Shown here in pieces: positions 1 through 11,808 of a stretch of 64,000 bases of DNA (its first letter is position 1; every line of letters starts with the position of its first letter). Below the pieces are notes generated by a model. That model was not told the origin of the DNA, did not search any database, and saw only the letters and a list, made by a program, of their open reading frames with translations. A program made the translations under genes and the position numbers. Source of the DNA: Neoarius graeffei (Eukaryota; Chordata; Actinopteri; Siluriformes; Ariidae); the NCBI RefSeq assembly GCF_027579695.1, contig NC_083571.1:45354890-45418889 (forward strand), read 5' to 3'.

Positions 1-469
1 GCACTGGAAAAAATCATAATGATTATCTTGATATCGATTTTTCTTTATCACCCAGTGCAACATACATTGTCTATAAAAGTGGGGGAGGGGGAAGGATTGC
101 CCTTAAAGTCCCAATATCAAAGAAGCTGCTGGCCTCTGCTGCATCAGCAAGTTCTACATACATAATGCACCTAGATGAGCAGAAGAAGAAAACCAGCGAG
201 GTCCAGGTACAAAAGCAAAAGTTCCAGAGGAAAACATGTAGGATACTTTGCACCAGGTGTCTATCTGCTTGTCTATCAGTATGCTGATTAGCTGAGCAAA
301 GAAGCTGAGGGAAAAGCTGGCAAATGACAAACACACTGCAGATGTGATACAGAGAAAAAAAGTGTGAATTTAAAATAATAAAGGAAGATTTGAAGACAAA
401 GGCAACTGAACTCAGATCCATGGCATAACTTTGAGAAAAATGTTCAGTTTACAGCCATTAATTTATCTG
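1..469. other. No recognised feature
   Basis: AT-rich sequence. The reading frames present are short and low-complexity, and no gene or repeat was recognised. Confidence 0.4.
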
Positions 470-665
470 TTATCACCCAAATGAGGATGGGTTCCCTTTT
501 GAGTCTGGTTCTTCTCAAGGTTTCTTCTCATGAAGTCTCAGAGTTTTTCCTTGCCACCATCGCTCATTAGGGATAAATTCATATGTTTAAAACTTTTTTT
601 TTATGTCAAGCTGCTTTGCGACAATGTCTATTGTTAAGAGTGTTATACAAATAAAATTTACTTGA
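470..665 (+). mobile_element. L2-type LINE 3' tail (5'-truncated)
   Basis: The segment runs from a GAGGATGGGTTCCC motif through a conserved CTGCTTTGCGACAATGTC block to TATACAAATAAA followed by a TTGACTT-type end. The same tail recurs at 6100-6318, 9830-9945 and 21775-21962, all on the plus strand. Short 5'-truncated copies ending in a pentamer tail are typical of L2/CR1-group LINEs. The family name is inferred from the tail alone because no ORF2 sequence is attached here. Confidence 0.6.
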
Positions 666-1224
666 CTTAATTTTTATTTGTACAAAACATTACAAATGCT
701 AATTTATGTTTATTTGAAATATTTGTTTATCAGCAAATACAGGAATCCAGTTTCTCCAGTGTGTGAGTGTGGTGTTGTTGCATGCATTTTGCCATTTTGT
801 TATTGGGAAAATTGTCTTTATTTATCTTCTGAGTGACATTGAAAAAATCTGAAATATAATTTTCCCAAACTTGCAGAAAGCCTGCTGCTGATCCTGCTCC
901 CCAGGTAACCTGCTACTCTGGTGTCCAGGGTCCAACAACATACAACTTCTACAGCCAGAGTTTGGCTCCAGACAGATTCTCCAGCTTCTGTCTGCATCTT
1001 TTGGACACCTGTTACCAGTCCCTATGCCTACATTAGTAGTTTTGCAGTAATCAGCACCTCAGGATCAGCTTGTTTTCTGTTAAGTTCCTTGCCATGGTTT
1101 GGCATTTGAGAATTTCAGAAAAATTAAATGCTGTCTTTGGTTATACATGTTTATACATGTCTGTTTTAATAACATGATTGTATTTAAAAAATTGTGCACA
1201 AAGCTTCAGGGTTTAAGCTGCTAA
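666..1224. other. No recognised feature
   Basis: A 62-codon frame at 921-1109 has no recognisable domain. Nothing else was identified. Confidence 0.3.
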
Positions 1225-2010
1225 TTTATCAGTATCATGCATTCAGAAAGCATTTACACCCCTTCACCTTTTCACATGTTACATTGCAGTTTTTAATGTA
1301 ATTTTCACCTAATTTAATTTACTTAACTGTTTACCAATTGTTCAAAAATAAAAAAAATAAAAAGATTAAATGTGTTTCCACAAAATTTTGTAAAGTTATT
1401 TTAAAAAATAAAAATTGAAATATAACATTTGCAAAAGTATTTAGACCCTTTACTCAATACTTTGTGGCAGCATCATGGCAGTGACTTACTGCCTTAATTC
1501 TTAGGTATGATGCATATGAGCATATGTTCATCACTGATGTTTCTGTATTGTAATCTGTTTATTTTAACTTGATGTGGACAAGCCTCTAAATTCCCATTGC
1601 TTAAAAAAAACAAAAACAAACAAACAACAACAAAAAAAACATCCATATAGCAGGATGTTGCCACCTCTGTACTCACCATATGAGCAGTATTAGCCAAGCA
1701 CTGCTCAGAGCCTTGTTCCCTCTAAATGGAATACTTCGGTTCATCAAACCACAGAATCTTGTTTCTGGCCTGTAACAAGATGGCCTTCAGGTTTATTTTC
1801 CTCTGGCAAGTTCTAAGCAAGCTGTCACATCCATTTTCCTGAGGAGTGGCTTCTGTCTGGTCCATATAAGGGCCTGATTGTTGCTCTGTTGTCCCTCTGG
1901 CAAGTTCTCCTATCGCTACATAGAACCTCTGGGCTTCTGTCAGAGTGATCTTTGGGTTGTTGCTCACCTCCCTGACTAAAGCCCTTCTCCTCCATTTGCT
2001 AAGTTTGACT
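1225..2010 (-). pseudogene. Decayed Tc1-like transposon
   Basis: The left part resembles a Tc1-type terminal region ('catttacaccccttcacc', then 'gtatttagaccctttactc'). The minus-strand frame at 1722-1967 carries a degraded transposase-like stretch including ARNKILWFDE, similar to the ATKHLLFSDE-type region before the first catalytic Asp. The copy has stops, indels and an A-rich insertion near 1602-1640, and I could not place a right-hand terminal repeat. Assignment rests on motif resemblance only. Confidence 0.5.
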
Positions 2011-2223
2011 GGGAAGCCAGTTCTGTGAAATGGAAGGTTGTGGGTTATGTAAGTATTTTTTTTTCTATGAGTGATTATGCAAAACTTGTGCCCTGGTTCA
2101 AGAACCTTTAAACATTTTTACAGTTCCATATAAAATGGTGCTATGATAATTCAGTTAACTGTCTGTGGTCCTGAAATTTCTGCTTCTGAAATTTGTAACA
2201 CCTAATAGTTTTCTGAAGTATAC

Positions 2224-2276
2224 AGTGATGTCCTTTGGATGAAAGAATATCCCTGCTACTTTTCAAAATGTGATAA
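2224..2276 (+). pseudogene. LTR-retrotransposon RT motif relic
   Basis: Read on the plus strand this short stretch gives MSFG, a stop, then KNIPATFQ. That resembles the (L/M)PFGLxNAPATFQ motif of Ty3/gypsy reverse transcriptase. It is on the opposite strand to the pol relic beginning at 2461, so it is probably a separate remnant. Only this motif is visible. Confidence 0.4.
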
Positions 2277-2460
2277 ATCTGGCATATGCTTCAAATTTTA
2301 GCAGTTAATTTGATGGCCTGGTTAGTTATTCATTGGCCTGGCCCAGTTACTGTATGTTGGGTGTTTTGCACACAAGTTTTGAGAGGTAGAAACACGCATC
2401 AACATTAAATATAGTGCAAAATTTTTAAAAGCTACCTTATTCTACTTTAATAAGCAAGTG

Positions 2461-4440
2461 TTAATTAAAGTATTTGATAATTCGAAAGGAAGCTTTTACC
2501 TCTGAGTAATTGAGATACAAAGGTTCAGATGGGTGGACATGCCTGGGGTATGCAATGTGTGGGTTCCATGATAGTTTCTTTGAACCCTTTTTAAGAAGAG
2601 AGGTGAGAGGGGTGGAGCTGAAACCTCTGATGAAATGGTGATAGAAATTAGCAAATCCAAGGAAAAGTTGAAGGTCCTTGACAGTTTGTGGTGTCGGCCA
2701 CTCTGTCACTGCTGTTATCTTGGCCTTATCCATAGCCACTCCCTCAGGACCAATTATATATTCCAGAAATGATACTGTGGGTATGTGAAATTTGCATGTT
2801 TCTCTTTGGACATATAGATGATCTTTCACAAGACATGACAAGACTTGTTTGACATGATATGGCTGTTCAGCGAGTGTCCAATATGTCATCAATATAAGTG
2901 ATGATAAATTTTTCCAACATATCTCTGAGCATGTCATTAATTAGACGTTGGAAAACAGAGGGTGTGCAAGAGAGCCCATATGGTATGACTAAGTATTCAT
3001 AGTGACCTGAGGAGGTGCTAAGGGCAGTTTTCCACTCATTGCCAGGTCAAATGCACACCAGGTTATATGTGTTGTGGAGGTCAAGTTTGGTGAAAACTTT
3101 GGCTCAAGTGCTGAGGGAACTAATGTCAGTGGATAAAGGTATTTTACCATGATCTGGTTGAGACTCCTGTAGTCAATGCAAAGATGAAGTCCTTCCACTT
3201 TCTTAGAGGGGAGGTGGTGGGCCGGATGTATCCTTGTTGGAGAGCCTCTTGGATATATTCTTCCATGGCTTGGTTCTCAGTGTGTGACAGTGGGTAAATG
3301 TGGTAACATGGGGACATAGTGCCGGGCAGTAGTTTTATGGCCCAATCATATGGTTTGTGGGGTGGTAAGCCGCTTGCTTTGGTTTTATTGAAAACCTCCA
3401 GGAGATCATGGTAAACTTCAAGGATATGGACAGAGTTGGGAACATTGGGAATCTCCACAGTGGTCAAGGTGATGATGCAATGTGGGTGGTGAATACAATG
3501 TAGCCTGCAGTGCTCAGACCATTTGGTAATTTTCCTTTCTTGAATGAAAATTTGGGGATCATTGTGATGCATCCATGGGAGGCCTAGGATGATGCTTTGT
3601 TATGACTGTCATAGAAAATAAAGAGATGGTTTTCTGATGCAGTGCACTGACTTAAAGTTGGAGGGGTTGAGTGCAGAGAGTGATGGTACCAGTTCCTATG
3701 GGACCTCCATTTTCTTCTTTTCACTGCTCCCATTAGGGGTCACCAGAGTGGGTCTGTTCTGCATACTTGATTTGGCATAGGTTTTACACTGGATGCCCTT
3801 CCTGATGCAACCCTCCCCAATATATCCAGGCTTGGGACTGGCACTAAGTATGCACTACCTTGTACAATCCCAGTGGTGGGGTATTTTACCTAACCTACAT
3901 GTCTTTGAACTGTGGGGGAAACCAGAACACCCAGAGGAAACCCACACAGCTATGAGGAGAACATGAAAACGTCACACACAGAAAGGCCCCTGTCAGCCAT
4001 GGGGTTCAAACCAAGAACCTTCTTCCTGTGAAATAACAGTATTAACCACTACACTACCATGCCACCCCCATGGGATGTCCATCTATGGTGCTGATTTTCA
4101 GTGGGTGCTGTAGTGTTTGCATGGGTAACTTAAATTGGATAGCAGTTTCATGGTTGATAAAGTTCCCCTTGGTTCTGGAGTCAGTCAGGGCTGGGAGAAA
4201 AAATATGCTCTGAGTCCATGATCTGAACATTTAATGTAAAAGACTGGAGAGTGAGAAACTGAGAGGGATTCACCTCAGAAGTGCTTGGAGAAGATGTTGC
4301 CCTCTCAGCTGATTTGGGAGGTGAGAACCTGTGCAAACATTTGGTCCTTTATGACCCATCACACCGACTTAGATCAAAAGGTGCTGGCTGTCTGTTGGTA
4401 ACTCATATAGTGAAGGCCACATCGGGGTAGAGCCTTTTCT
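2461..4440 (-). pseudogene. Ty3/gypsy pol relic (PR-RT-RH), split by a SINE
   Basis: Reading the minus strand from right to left, a protease-like stretch (LTDS...GNFINHETA, about 4100-4200) comes first. An RT N-terminus follows (3144-3572: [34 protein letters not shown]), then RT palm pieces (2989-3198, including LCIDYRSLN), then the RT-thumb/RNase H connection (2461-2937, KDLQLFLGFANFYHHFI). This is the usual gypsy order, and the wording is chromovirus-like. Frameshifts and stops separate the blocks, no LTRs were found, and a V-SINE interrupts the relic at 3711-4069. It is inactive. Confidence 0.75.
3711..4069 (-). mobile_element. V-SINE (diverged subfamily)
   Basis: The conserved central V-domain is present in reverse orientation (ACATGTCTTTGAACTGTGGG, then GGAAACC...GGAGAACATG). 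The tRNA-like head complement lies at the right end (ACCACTACACTACCATGCC). It is flanked by an imperfect 13-bp direct repeat, atgggacctccat at 3698-3710 and atgggatgtccat at 4070-4082, placing the insertion inside the gypsy relic. Confidence 0.75.
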
Positions 4441-5110
4441 TACTGTAGTGGAAAAAGAATTAAACATGCTGAAACCCAGAACCTGAAGCAAACAGAAGAA
4501 ATACGTTTTATTCAATTTTGCAAGATAGGGCTCTCACTAGAAAAGAGATAATGTTTCTTCAGTGAAGAGCACATCTCATCCCTTTTGTGCTTACTTTATA
4601 GCTTGAATATGTGAAAAGCATGAAGCTGGGTGAGTGCATGCAAACATTATCTAACAGATACTGAATGAATACAACCAGTCTCGTAGTTAAGCTTGTCTTA
4701 GAAGAGTGGTGTCACTGGCTAGAGGGAGCTGCATACCCCTTCATGATACTAACAGACTTCTCCCACGAAGTCAGAGTGTCCAGTGATCCAAAGTTTTGGA
4801 TTCCCATTTCCTTGGAGATGCCTCAACATGGTGTGGGGATGAATCCAGGTTGAAAGCTAGGTGGTCCAACCACTCTAGCAACTCCTGGGACCAATGGACA
4901 CACACAAAGACCACAACGGTGGAACTGGCAGAATTGTCCTTAAGTATGGCAACAAGTTGGCAGAATTGAGCAAGCTCCTCTAGTCTGGCAGTGATGGCGA
5001 ACAAAGGCTGCAGCACTCCTGGCATCTCCTATCTTCCTTGCCATTGGGTCAAGACACCTTGAATGCAAAGTGTGTGTGCCTCGGATTGTACACTCCTCAG
5101 AGCACCAAAA
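4441..5110. other. Possible retroelement gag remnant
   Basis: A minus-strand frame at 4771-5025 (LFAITARLEELAQFCQLVAIL ...) could be a decayed gag segment belonging to the gypsy relic to its left, which has the same orientation. I see no zinc knuckle or other diagnostic motif. The rest is unassigned. Confidence 0.2.
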
Positions 5111-5500
5111 TCAATGTATTGCACAGGTCTTTCTCTCCAATTTCTTTTCTTTTAGAAAGTCTATCAGCAATGGAAAGCCTGTGATGGGAGCAGGGATTGA
5201 ATGCTGATCGACAAATGTCATGTAAAGGTCACTGTGCTGTTCTTGGCATTTTTCCTGAAGTTGACGTACCGCAAAAATCATGTTCGCAGTACCACATCCA
5301 GCCTGGAAGCCACACTGGCTTTCTGGGAGTAGGCCCTGTTCAAGGTGTTGAAGGAGGTGGTTGAGCAAGATACGTGCCAAGATCTTCCCGGCTATGGACA
5401 GGAGGGAGATGTCTCGGTGGTTGTCGCAGGACTGGCGATTGTCTTTCCTCTTGTATATGTGGACCAAGCTGGCATCTTTCAGCTGTTGTGGGACCAACAA
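5111..5500 (-). pseudogene. Non-LTR retrotransposon RT fragment
   Basis: The 129-codon frame contains the RT block 'DASLVHIYKRKDNRQSCDNHRDISLLSIAGKILARIL', followed by LPESQCGFQAGCGTANMIFAVRQLQEK. These match the conserved N-terminal fingers of non-LTR reverse transcriptase (xIYKKGD...C.NYR.ISLL, then QxGFRxGRGTxDxIF). The YxDD region is missing, so this is a fragment. The clade was not determined. A TA microsatellite follows at 5551. Confidence 0.7.
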
Positions 5501-5545
5501 AATCCCTTTTAGTTATGCTGTCATAGTTAGTCTTGCCAAAGTCCC

Positions 5546-5550
<5 letters not shown>

Positions 5551-5623
<73 letters not shown>
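5551..5623. repeat. (TA)n microsatellite
   Basis: An uninterrupted run of about 36 TA units. It produces artefactual YIYIYI reading frames on both strands. Confidence 0.98.
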
Positions 5624-5626
<3 letters not shown>

Positions 5627-6099
5627 CTTAACCATTAGATACCTAACAACCTGTGTTTTCTCTCTGTGTCTGTCTTTCACTGTCAAGTTACACATCAATC
5701 CTGAGATACCAGTGATCCTGACCTCTCCTGCCCTTCAGACCTGCCTGATCCATCCTGGTGCCCTACTTCTGGCTAGAATCTCATCACATTGCTCCTGTGG
5801 AGGATAGCTGCATACAGACAGTTGAAAACTATGCTTAGAAGATGGCTCTGGACACTTATAGTTTTGCTCTGATGGTTTAGGATCAAAATTGACATGATGA
5901 CTTTAGGACTGCAGTTGTCAAGAACAGTTTTGCATTCAATTCTCCATCAATGAACAGTTAATAACTTCAGCAAAAAAGACTTCATGCTAAAACAATAGTA
6001 AATTTCCTGGTTACACAATTATACTTTGTGACTATATAGGACACAGTTATAGAAGCAAGTTATTTATAATCATGCTATCTGTTATCTTCCAAATGAGGA
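5624..6099. other. No recognised feature
   Basis: No motif, terminal repeat or extended reading frame was recognised. Confidence 0.35.
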
Positions 6100-6318
6100 T
6101 GGGTTCCCTTTTCAGTCTAGTTCCTCTCAAGGTTTCTGCTTCATGTCATCTGAGGGAATTTTTGCTTTCCACTATCACCTCAGGCTTTCTCATCAGGCAT
6201 AAATAAATTTATTAGGGATAAAATTAGTTTAAAAGTTTAAAGTCTTTATTTTTCTGTAAAGCTGCTTTGTGACAGTCTTTATTCTTAAAAGCGCTACACA
6301 AATAAACTGAATTGACTC
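6100..6318 (+). mobile_element. L2-type LINE 3' tail
   Basis: Same tail family as 470-665: GAGGATGGGTTCCCTTTTC, then CTGCTTTGTGACAGTC, GCGCTACACAAATAAA and a short TTGACT end. It is 5'-truncated, with substitutions relative to the other copies. Confidence 0.6.
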
Positions 6319-6391
6319 TTCCAAGAATTCCACAGGCTCTGTCATATCAGCCCATTCTGGACTCCAGTTGCCAGAACACACCACAGCCTCC

Positions 6392-6723
6392 TGTTATGGC
6401 CACCACGGACTGCAGTTCAAAACAGCACTCACACACTGTCACGTTTAATCTCATCAGTGTACTGATTATACACACCTGTTCACTATTATAGCCACACAGT
6501 ATTTAAGGACTTCCAAACCACCACATTCATTGCAAAACATATTCTCTGTGTCTGCATTGCTAGTCATTACCAACCCGTTGTTCATATTGCCATTCTTGTT
6601 ATTGACCTTACCTGTATGTCTGGTTCACGTTTAGATCTTGCCTCTGATATTCCATTTGCACATCACATAAATAAGCCAATTTATTTTTGTGCAAGTGTTT
6701 GGACTTTCCAATATTAACTGACA
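6392..6723 (+). mobile_element. Possible solo LTR
   Basis: The stretch begins TGTTATGG and ends CTGACA. It has a TATA-like TATTTAAGGACT near 6490 and an AATAA-containing segment before a gtgcaag stretch near the end. This arrangement resembles the LTRs of the element at 47552-50116. The flanking pentamers do not match cleanly, so the boundaries are uncertain. Confidence 0.3.
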
Positions 6724-7450
6724 CCCTCTGGAGTCCCCACCCCAAAAAATGGCACTTGATAAAGACAGAAAATTTTGGCTGATAAAAGATTCAATAGGCC
6801 TACAATAAAGCGTTAAATATAACACTTTACAAAAGCTGTTAATGATAATTGATCAGTGATTAAAAAATTTATGTCTGTCTACTTTGCACTACTGTGCTGA
6901 TCGGGAGACACAAGAGGTCCAAAAACCAGGAAATGGGCCTTATGGGGAAAAATGTATGAATACATCTGCCCCAGAGTTTAATGTAAGTAGAGTGAGTTGC
7001 TGTGACAGAGCCTGACTTACCTTGGAAAAGGAACAGAGCAGAGACATAATCACAGTGTGGTCATTTGTCACATACTGATGATCAATGGAGTACGAGCTAT
7101 GGCTAAAACATATAGAGCAGATTGTTATTCCTATGATTGTGTCAAAACACATCTTTCCATCTGTGAGTCTCTTAATATGAATTTTCATGTGAAAGATTTT
7201 GGGTGCTCGTGCTTTACAATGTCTCCATTCATTAAAGACATAAACCATGTTGGTGAACAGACACAAGTCAAGTGTAATCTTAACCCTAAACTTGGTATCG
7301 GGATACAGGAGTTATTTGTGTGAAGCAGTGCAGAATGAGCCATTTGTGTATGAGTTGGAAAAATATATAGGTAAATAACAAATTTGTTTTAGTATTCAGT
7401 GCGCAGTATATAGATAATGTACTTTCAAAACAATGAACTAATTTATAACA
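6724..7450. other. No recognised feature
   Basis: Reading frames on both strands overlap around 6940-7320 but show no recognisable domain. Confidence 0.35.
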
Positions 7451-7454
7451 TTAA

Positions 7455-8599
7455 CCCTTTGATGCAAAACATGGGTCAAAAATGACCCGGCTGAGTTTTT
7501 ATCTTCTATATCTTTGCAATAAATTAATTCCATCATTCAGTATTCAAGGTATTCCTCAATTAACTTGTTTTTGATCATCATACATCCTTATTTTATTTTT
7601 TCCTTTCTTACTTTTTGAATAAAAACCCTTTTTGTATCATTACCCTTCTAATGCACAACATGGGTCAAAAATGACCTGCATTCATTTTCCAGGTTATTTC
7701 ATGTATGGCTGAGTGTTTCTATGATATACTTTTGAAATAAATTCATTTTGTCATTTACTTTTCCAAATATGCAGTAAATATCTTGTTTTTGTTTAGCACA
7801 AATCTCATCTCATCTCATTATCTCTAGCCGCTTTATCCTGTTCTACAGGGTCGCAGGCAAGCTGGAGCCTATCCCAGCTGACTACGGGCAAAAGGCGGGG
7901 TACACCCTGGACAAGTCGCCAGGTCATCACAGGGCTGACACATAGACACAGACAACCATTCACACTCACATTCACACCTACGGTCAATTTAGAGTCACCA
8001 GCTAACCTAACCTGCATGTCTTTGGACTGTGGGGGAAACCGGAGCACCCAGAGGAAACCCATGCGGACACGGGGAGAACATGCAAACTCCACACAGAAAG
8101 GCCCTCGCCGGCCACGGGGCTCGAACCCGGACCTTCTTTAACACAAATCATCATTTTTATTTTTCCTTTCTTAAGTTATGAACAAGCATAGCTTTTGTAA
8201 TTCTACATCAAGTTTACACGCATGGGTCAGAAACGACCTGCATGCATTTACTACAGCGTTTGGTGGGAACTGTGAATTGTGCTTGTGTCAGACATTTCAC
8301 AGCTAACATATAACATAGAAACATTTAATTTTAAATCACACTTGGATGACCCATGTGTAGTAATATATAAAAAGTATTTTTGTTCATAAAGTAGGAAAGA
8401 AAAAATTAAATTAATGATTTCTGGTAATTAAAAACAAGATATTTAAAGAATACTTGGAATATTCAATCATAAAATAAATTGATTTCAAAAGATAGAGCAA
8501 AGAAAAACTCAGCATGCAATAACCTGGAAAATGAATGCAGGTCATTTTTGACCCATGTTGTGCATTAGAAGGGGTGTGCATATGTTTTGCATCAAAGGG
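7455..8599. mobile_element. piggyBac-type MITE with long inverted arms
   Basis: The element is bounded by TTAA at 7451-7454 and 8600-8603. The ends are CCCTTTGATGCAAAACAT on the left and its complement ATGTTTTGCATCAAAGGG, with a small internal difference, on the right. TTAA targets with CCC...GGG termini are characteristic of piggyBac elements. Left and right arms remain similar for about 300 bp. The motif ACATGGGTCAAAAATGACC recurs near 7480, 7660 and, inverted, 8540. No transposase is encoded, so it is non-autonomous. A truncated V-SINE interrupts it at 7805-8141. Confidence 0.85.
7805..8141 (-). mobile_element. V-SINE, head-truncated
   Basis: The reverse-oriented V-SINE begins at the ATGAG tail (TCTCATCTCATTATCTC) and stops within the tRNA-like part at GGACCTTCTTT, so the A box is absent. 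The direct repeat cacaaatc flanks it at 7797-7804 and 8142-8149, showing insertion into the piggyBac MITE. Confidence 0.88.
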
Positions 8600-8877
8600 T
8601 TAATCCAAAGAGGGCCATAAAATATTAGAGCTGGTGAACTACCATTGTATGTCTTCCTTTTCCAAGCTCTGAGGACAGGATGGATTAATTGAATGATCCA
8701 AGTTCTTTCACTCCAAACCCCAGATAAATTCAGTATTTGTATAGGCAATCCATTTCAGATGGCAATTGCATCCCTGAGTTATGGGTTATTTTAACTGGTA
8801 TATTCATGGTACACTTTTAGGAGGATTTATAATTTCATTTTTTACTAAAGAAACTCCATTTCACCTCATTGGCTTAT

Positions 8878-9249
8878 CTCATCTCATTATCTCTAGCCGC
8901 TTTATCCTGTTCTACAGGGTCGCAGGCAAGCTGGAGCCTATCCCAACTGACTATGGGCGAAAGGCGGGGTACACGCTGGACAAGTCACCAGGTCATCACA
9001 GGGCTGACACATAGACACAGACAACCATTCACACTCACATTCACACCTACGCTCAATTTAGAGTCACCAGTTAACCTAACCTGCATGTCTTTGGACTGTG
9101 GGGGAAACTGGAGCACCTGGAGGAAACCCACACGGACACGGGGAGAACATGCAAACTCCGCACAGAAAGGCCCTCGCCGGCCACGGGCCTCGAACCCGGA
9201 CCTTCTTGCTGTGAGGTGACAGCGCTAACCACTACACCACCATGCCGCC
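8878..9249 (-). mobile_element. V-SINE, full length
   Basis: A complete reverse-oriented copy with ATGAG tail, V domain and tRNA-like head (GGCGGCATGGTGGTGTAGTGG on the minus strand). The 14-bp direct repeat CCTCATTGGCTTAT lies at 8864-8877 and 9250-9263. Confidence 0.95.
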
Positions 9250-9263
9250 CCTCATTGGCTTAT

Positions 9264-9829
9264 ATGATTCAAAATATGATTAATCCTGGTTGGCTCGACA
9301 AACAAGAAGCTTTTAAAGTGCCGTAACGACAAAAACATTTTTAAAGCACAAGCCAGGTGACATGACTGTGGCACGACTGAATCAAGAGTTTTTTGCTTTT
9401 TAATTTAGCAATGAGTGAATGATTAGTCCTGAGCTATAAGAGAGTATAACAACAGAAGTAGCAGAAACGTTTCCAAAGCACAATACTGTCCAAGAAAGAC
9501 ACTCTGGGGTTTGTTCAATGTCCATAATGTTGGATGGAAGGTTATTTGGGTGAATTCAGTTGGGTAAAAACGATGAGACAAGAATCATTGCTCAGTTTGA
9601 TGTTTGTCAGGCACAAGAAAATATAAAGACTGGACTGGAAAAGATACCAACATTACAGTGATTAATAGGAGAGTAGACAGTATCTTGGTACAGCTTATGT
9701 TGTCGCCACTGGAGATACTTTTGCTACTGCATGAATCTTAAGAAGCAACCAAACCAAATCTAGCACTTACTGGCTTGAGTAAAGACTAAAACTTGAGTTC
9801 ATGTTTCAGGGGCTTTCAGGGGTTAAATA
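9264..9829. other. No recognised feature
   Basis: Unassigned sequence without long reading frames. Confidence 0.35.
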
Positions 9830-9945
9830 AATTTATAAGTGATAACATTAGCTCATATGTTTAAAATCTTTAATTTTCTGTAAAGCTGCTTTGCAACAAT
9901 GTCTGTTGTTAAAAGTGCTATACAAATAAACTGACTTGACTTTTT
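9830..9945 (+). mobile_element. L2-type LINE 3' tail, short
   Basis: The copy contains GCTGCTTTGCAACAATGTC, a GTGCTATACAAATAAA block and a CTGACTTGACT tail. It covers only the terminal ~115 bp of the family. Confidence 0.55.
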
Positions 9946-9960
9946 ACCACAGGAATAAAT

Positions 9961-10011
<51 letters not shown>
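9961..10011. repeat. (GT)n microsatellite
   Basis: An uninterrupted GT run of about 25 units. Confidence 0.97.
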
Positions 10012-10012
<1 letters not shown>

Positions 10013-10204
10013 TAAAAGTCTTCCTAGGTTGCAGTCTGACTCACTCTCAAAAGAGAATTAATGTGATTTTCCTCTGATATAAAAAGATTCAATAATTCAC
10101 TGCACTTATTAATCATATCTGTGGTCAATCCAAAAATGACTATGATACCTTGAACATAATTAACCTTAAAGACCTTTAGCATGCACTCACCATTACGGTA
10201 TATA

Positions 10205-11806
10205 CAGTGGTGCTTGAAAGTTTGTGAACCCTTTAGAATTTTCTGTATTTCTGCATAAATATGACCTAAAACAACATCAGATTTTCACACAAGTCCTAAA
10301 AGTAGATAAAGAGAACCCAGTTAAACAAATGAGACAAAAATATTATACTTGGTCATTTATTTATTGAGGAAAATGGTCCAATATTACATATCTGTGAGTG
10401 GCAAAAGTATGTGAACCTTTGCTATCTGGTGTGACCCCCTTGTGCAGCAATAACTGCAACTAAACATTTCCGGTAACTGTTGATCAGTCCTGCACACAGG
10501 CTTAGAGGAATTTTAGCCCATTCCTCTGTACAGAACAGCTTCAACTCTGGGATGTTGGTGGATTTCCTCATGTGAACTGCTCGTTTCACGTCCTTCCACA
10601 ACATTTCGATTGCAATAAGGTCAGAACTTTGACATGGCCATTCCAAAACATTAACTTTTATTCTTTTTTAGCCATTGTTTGGTAGAACAACGTGTGCTTT
10701 GGGTCGTTGTCTTGCTGCATGACCCACCTTCTCTTGAGATTCAGTTCATGGACAGATGTCCTGATATTTTCCTTTAGAATTCACTGGTATAATTCAGAAT
10801 TCATTTTTCCATCAATGATGGCAAGCCATCCTGGCTCAGATGCAGCAAAACAGGCCCAAACCATGATACTACCACCACCATATTTCACAGATGGGATAAG
10901 GTTCTTATGCTGGAATGCAGTGTTTTCCTTTCTCCAAACATAACACTTCTCATTTAAAACAAAAAGTTCTATTTTGGTCTCATCAGTCCACAAAACATTT
11001 TTCCAATAGCCTTCTGGCTTGTCCACATGATCTTTAGCAAACTACAGACGAGCAGCAATGTTCTTTTTGGAGAGCAGTGGCTTTCTCCTTGCAACCCTGC
11101 CATGCAAACCATTGTTGTTCAGTGTTCTCCTGATGGTGGACTCATGAACATTAACATTAGCAATGTGAGAGAGGCCTTCAGTTGCTGAGAACTTACCCTG
11201 GGGTCCTTTGTGACCTCGCCAACTATTACATGCCTTGCTCTTGGAGTGATCTTTGTTGGTCAACCACTCCTGGGGAGGGTAACAATGGTCTTGAATTTCC
11301 TCCATTTGTAGACAATCTGTCTGACTGTGGATTGGTGGAGTCCAGACTCTTTAGAAATGGTTTTGTAACCTTTTCCAGCCAGATGAGCATCAACAATGCT
11401 TTTTCTGAGGTCCTCAGAAATCTCCTTTGTTCATGCCATGATACACTTCCACAAACATGTGTTGTGAAGATCAGACTTTGATAGATCCCTGTTCTTTAAA
11501 TAAAACAGGGTGCCCACTCACACCTGATTGTCATCCCATTGATTGAAAACACCTGACTCTAATTTCACCTTCAAATTAACTGCTAATCCTAGAGGTTCAC
11601 ATACTTTTGCCACTCACAGATATGTAATATTGGATCATTTTCCTCAATAAATAAATGACCAAGTATAATATTTTTGTCTCATTTGTTTAATTGGGCTCTC
11701 TTTATCTACTCTTAGGACTCGTGTGAAAATCTGGTGATGTTTTAGGTCATATTTATGCACAAATATAGAAAATTCTAAAGGGTTCACAAACTTTCAAGCA
11801 CCACTG
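10205..11806 (-). mobile_element. Tc1-like transposon with broken transposase
   Basis: The ends are CAGTGGTGCTTGAAAGTTTG and its complement, flanked by TA at 10203-10204 and 11807-11808. This is the family also seen at 50555-52164, 58660 and 60267. The transposase reads right to left from about 11433. Pieces at 11042-11305 (N-terminal helix-turn-helix part), 10781-11026 (NVLWTDETKIELF, GGGSIMVWACFAAS) and 10422-10646 (WPCQSSDLIAIEMLW) are in different frames. The third catalytic region still carries E (IEMLW) and the first D (WTDET). The missing continuity makes it inactive. Confidence 0.92.
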
Positions 11807-11808
11807 TA

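Noticed and set aside
5361..5807. 148-codon plus-strand frame through the TA repeat
   Set aside because: It is antisense to the non-LTR RT fragment and mostly (IY)n from the TA microsatellite.
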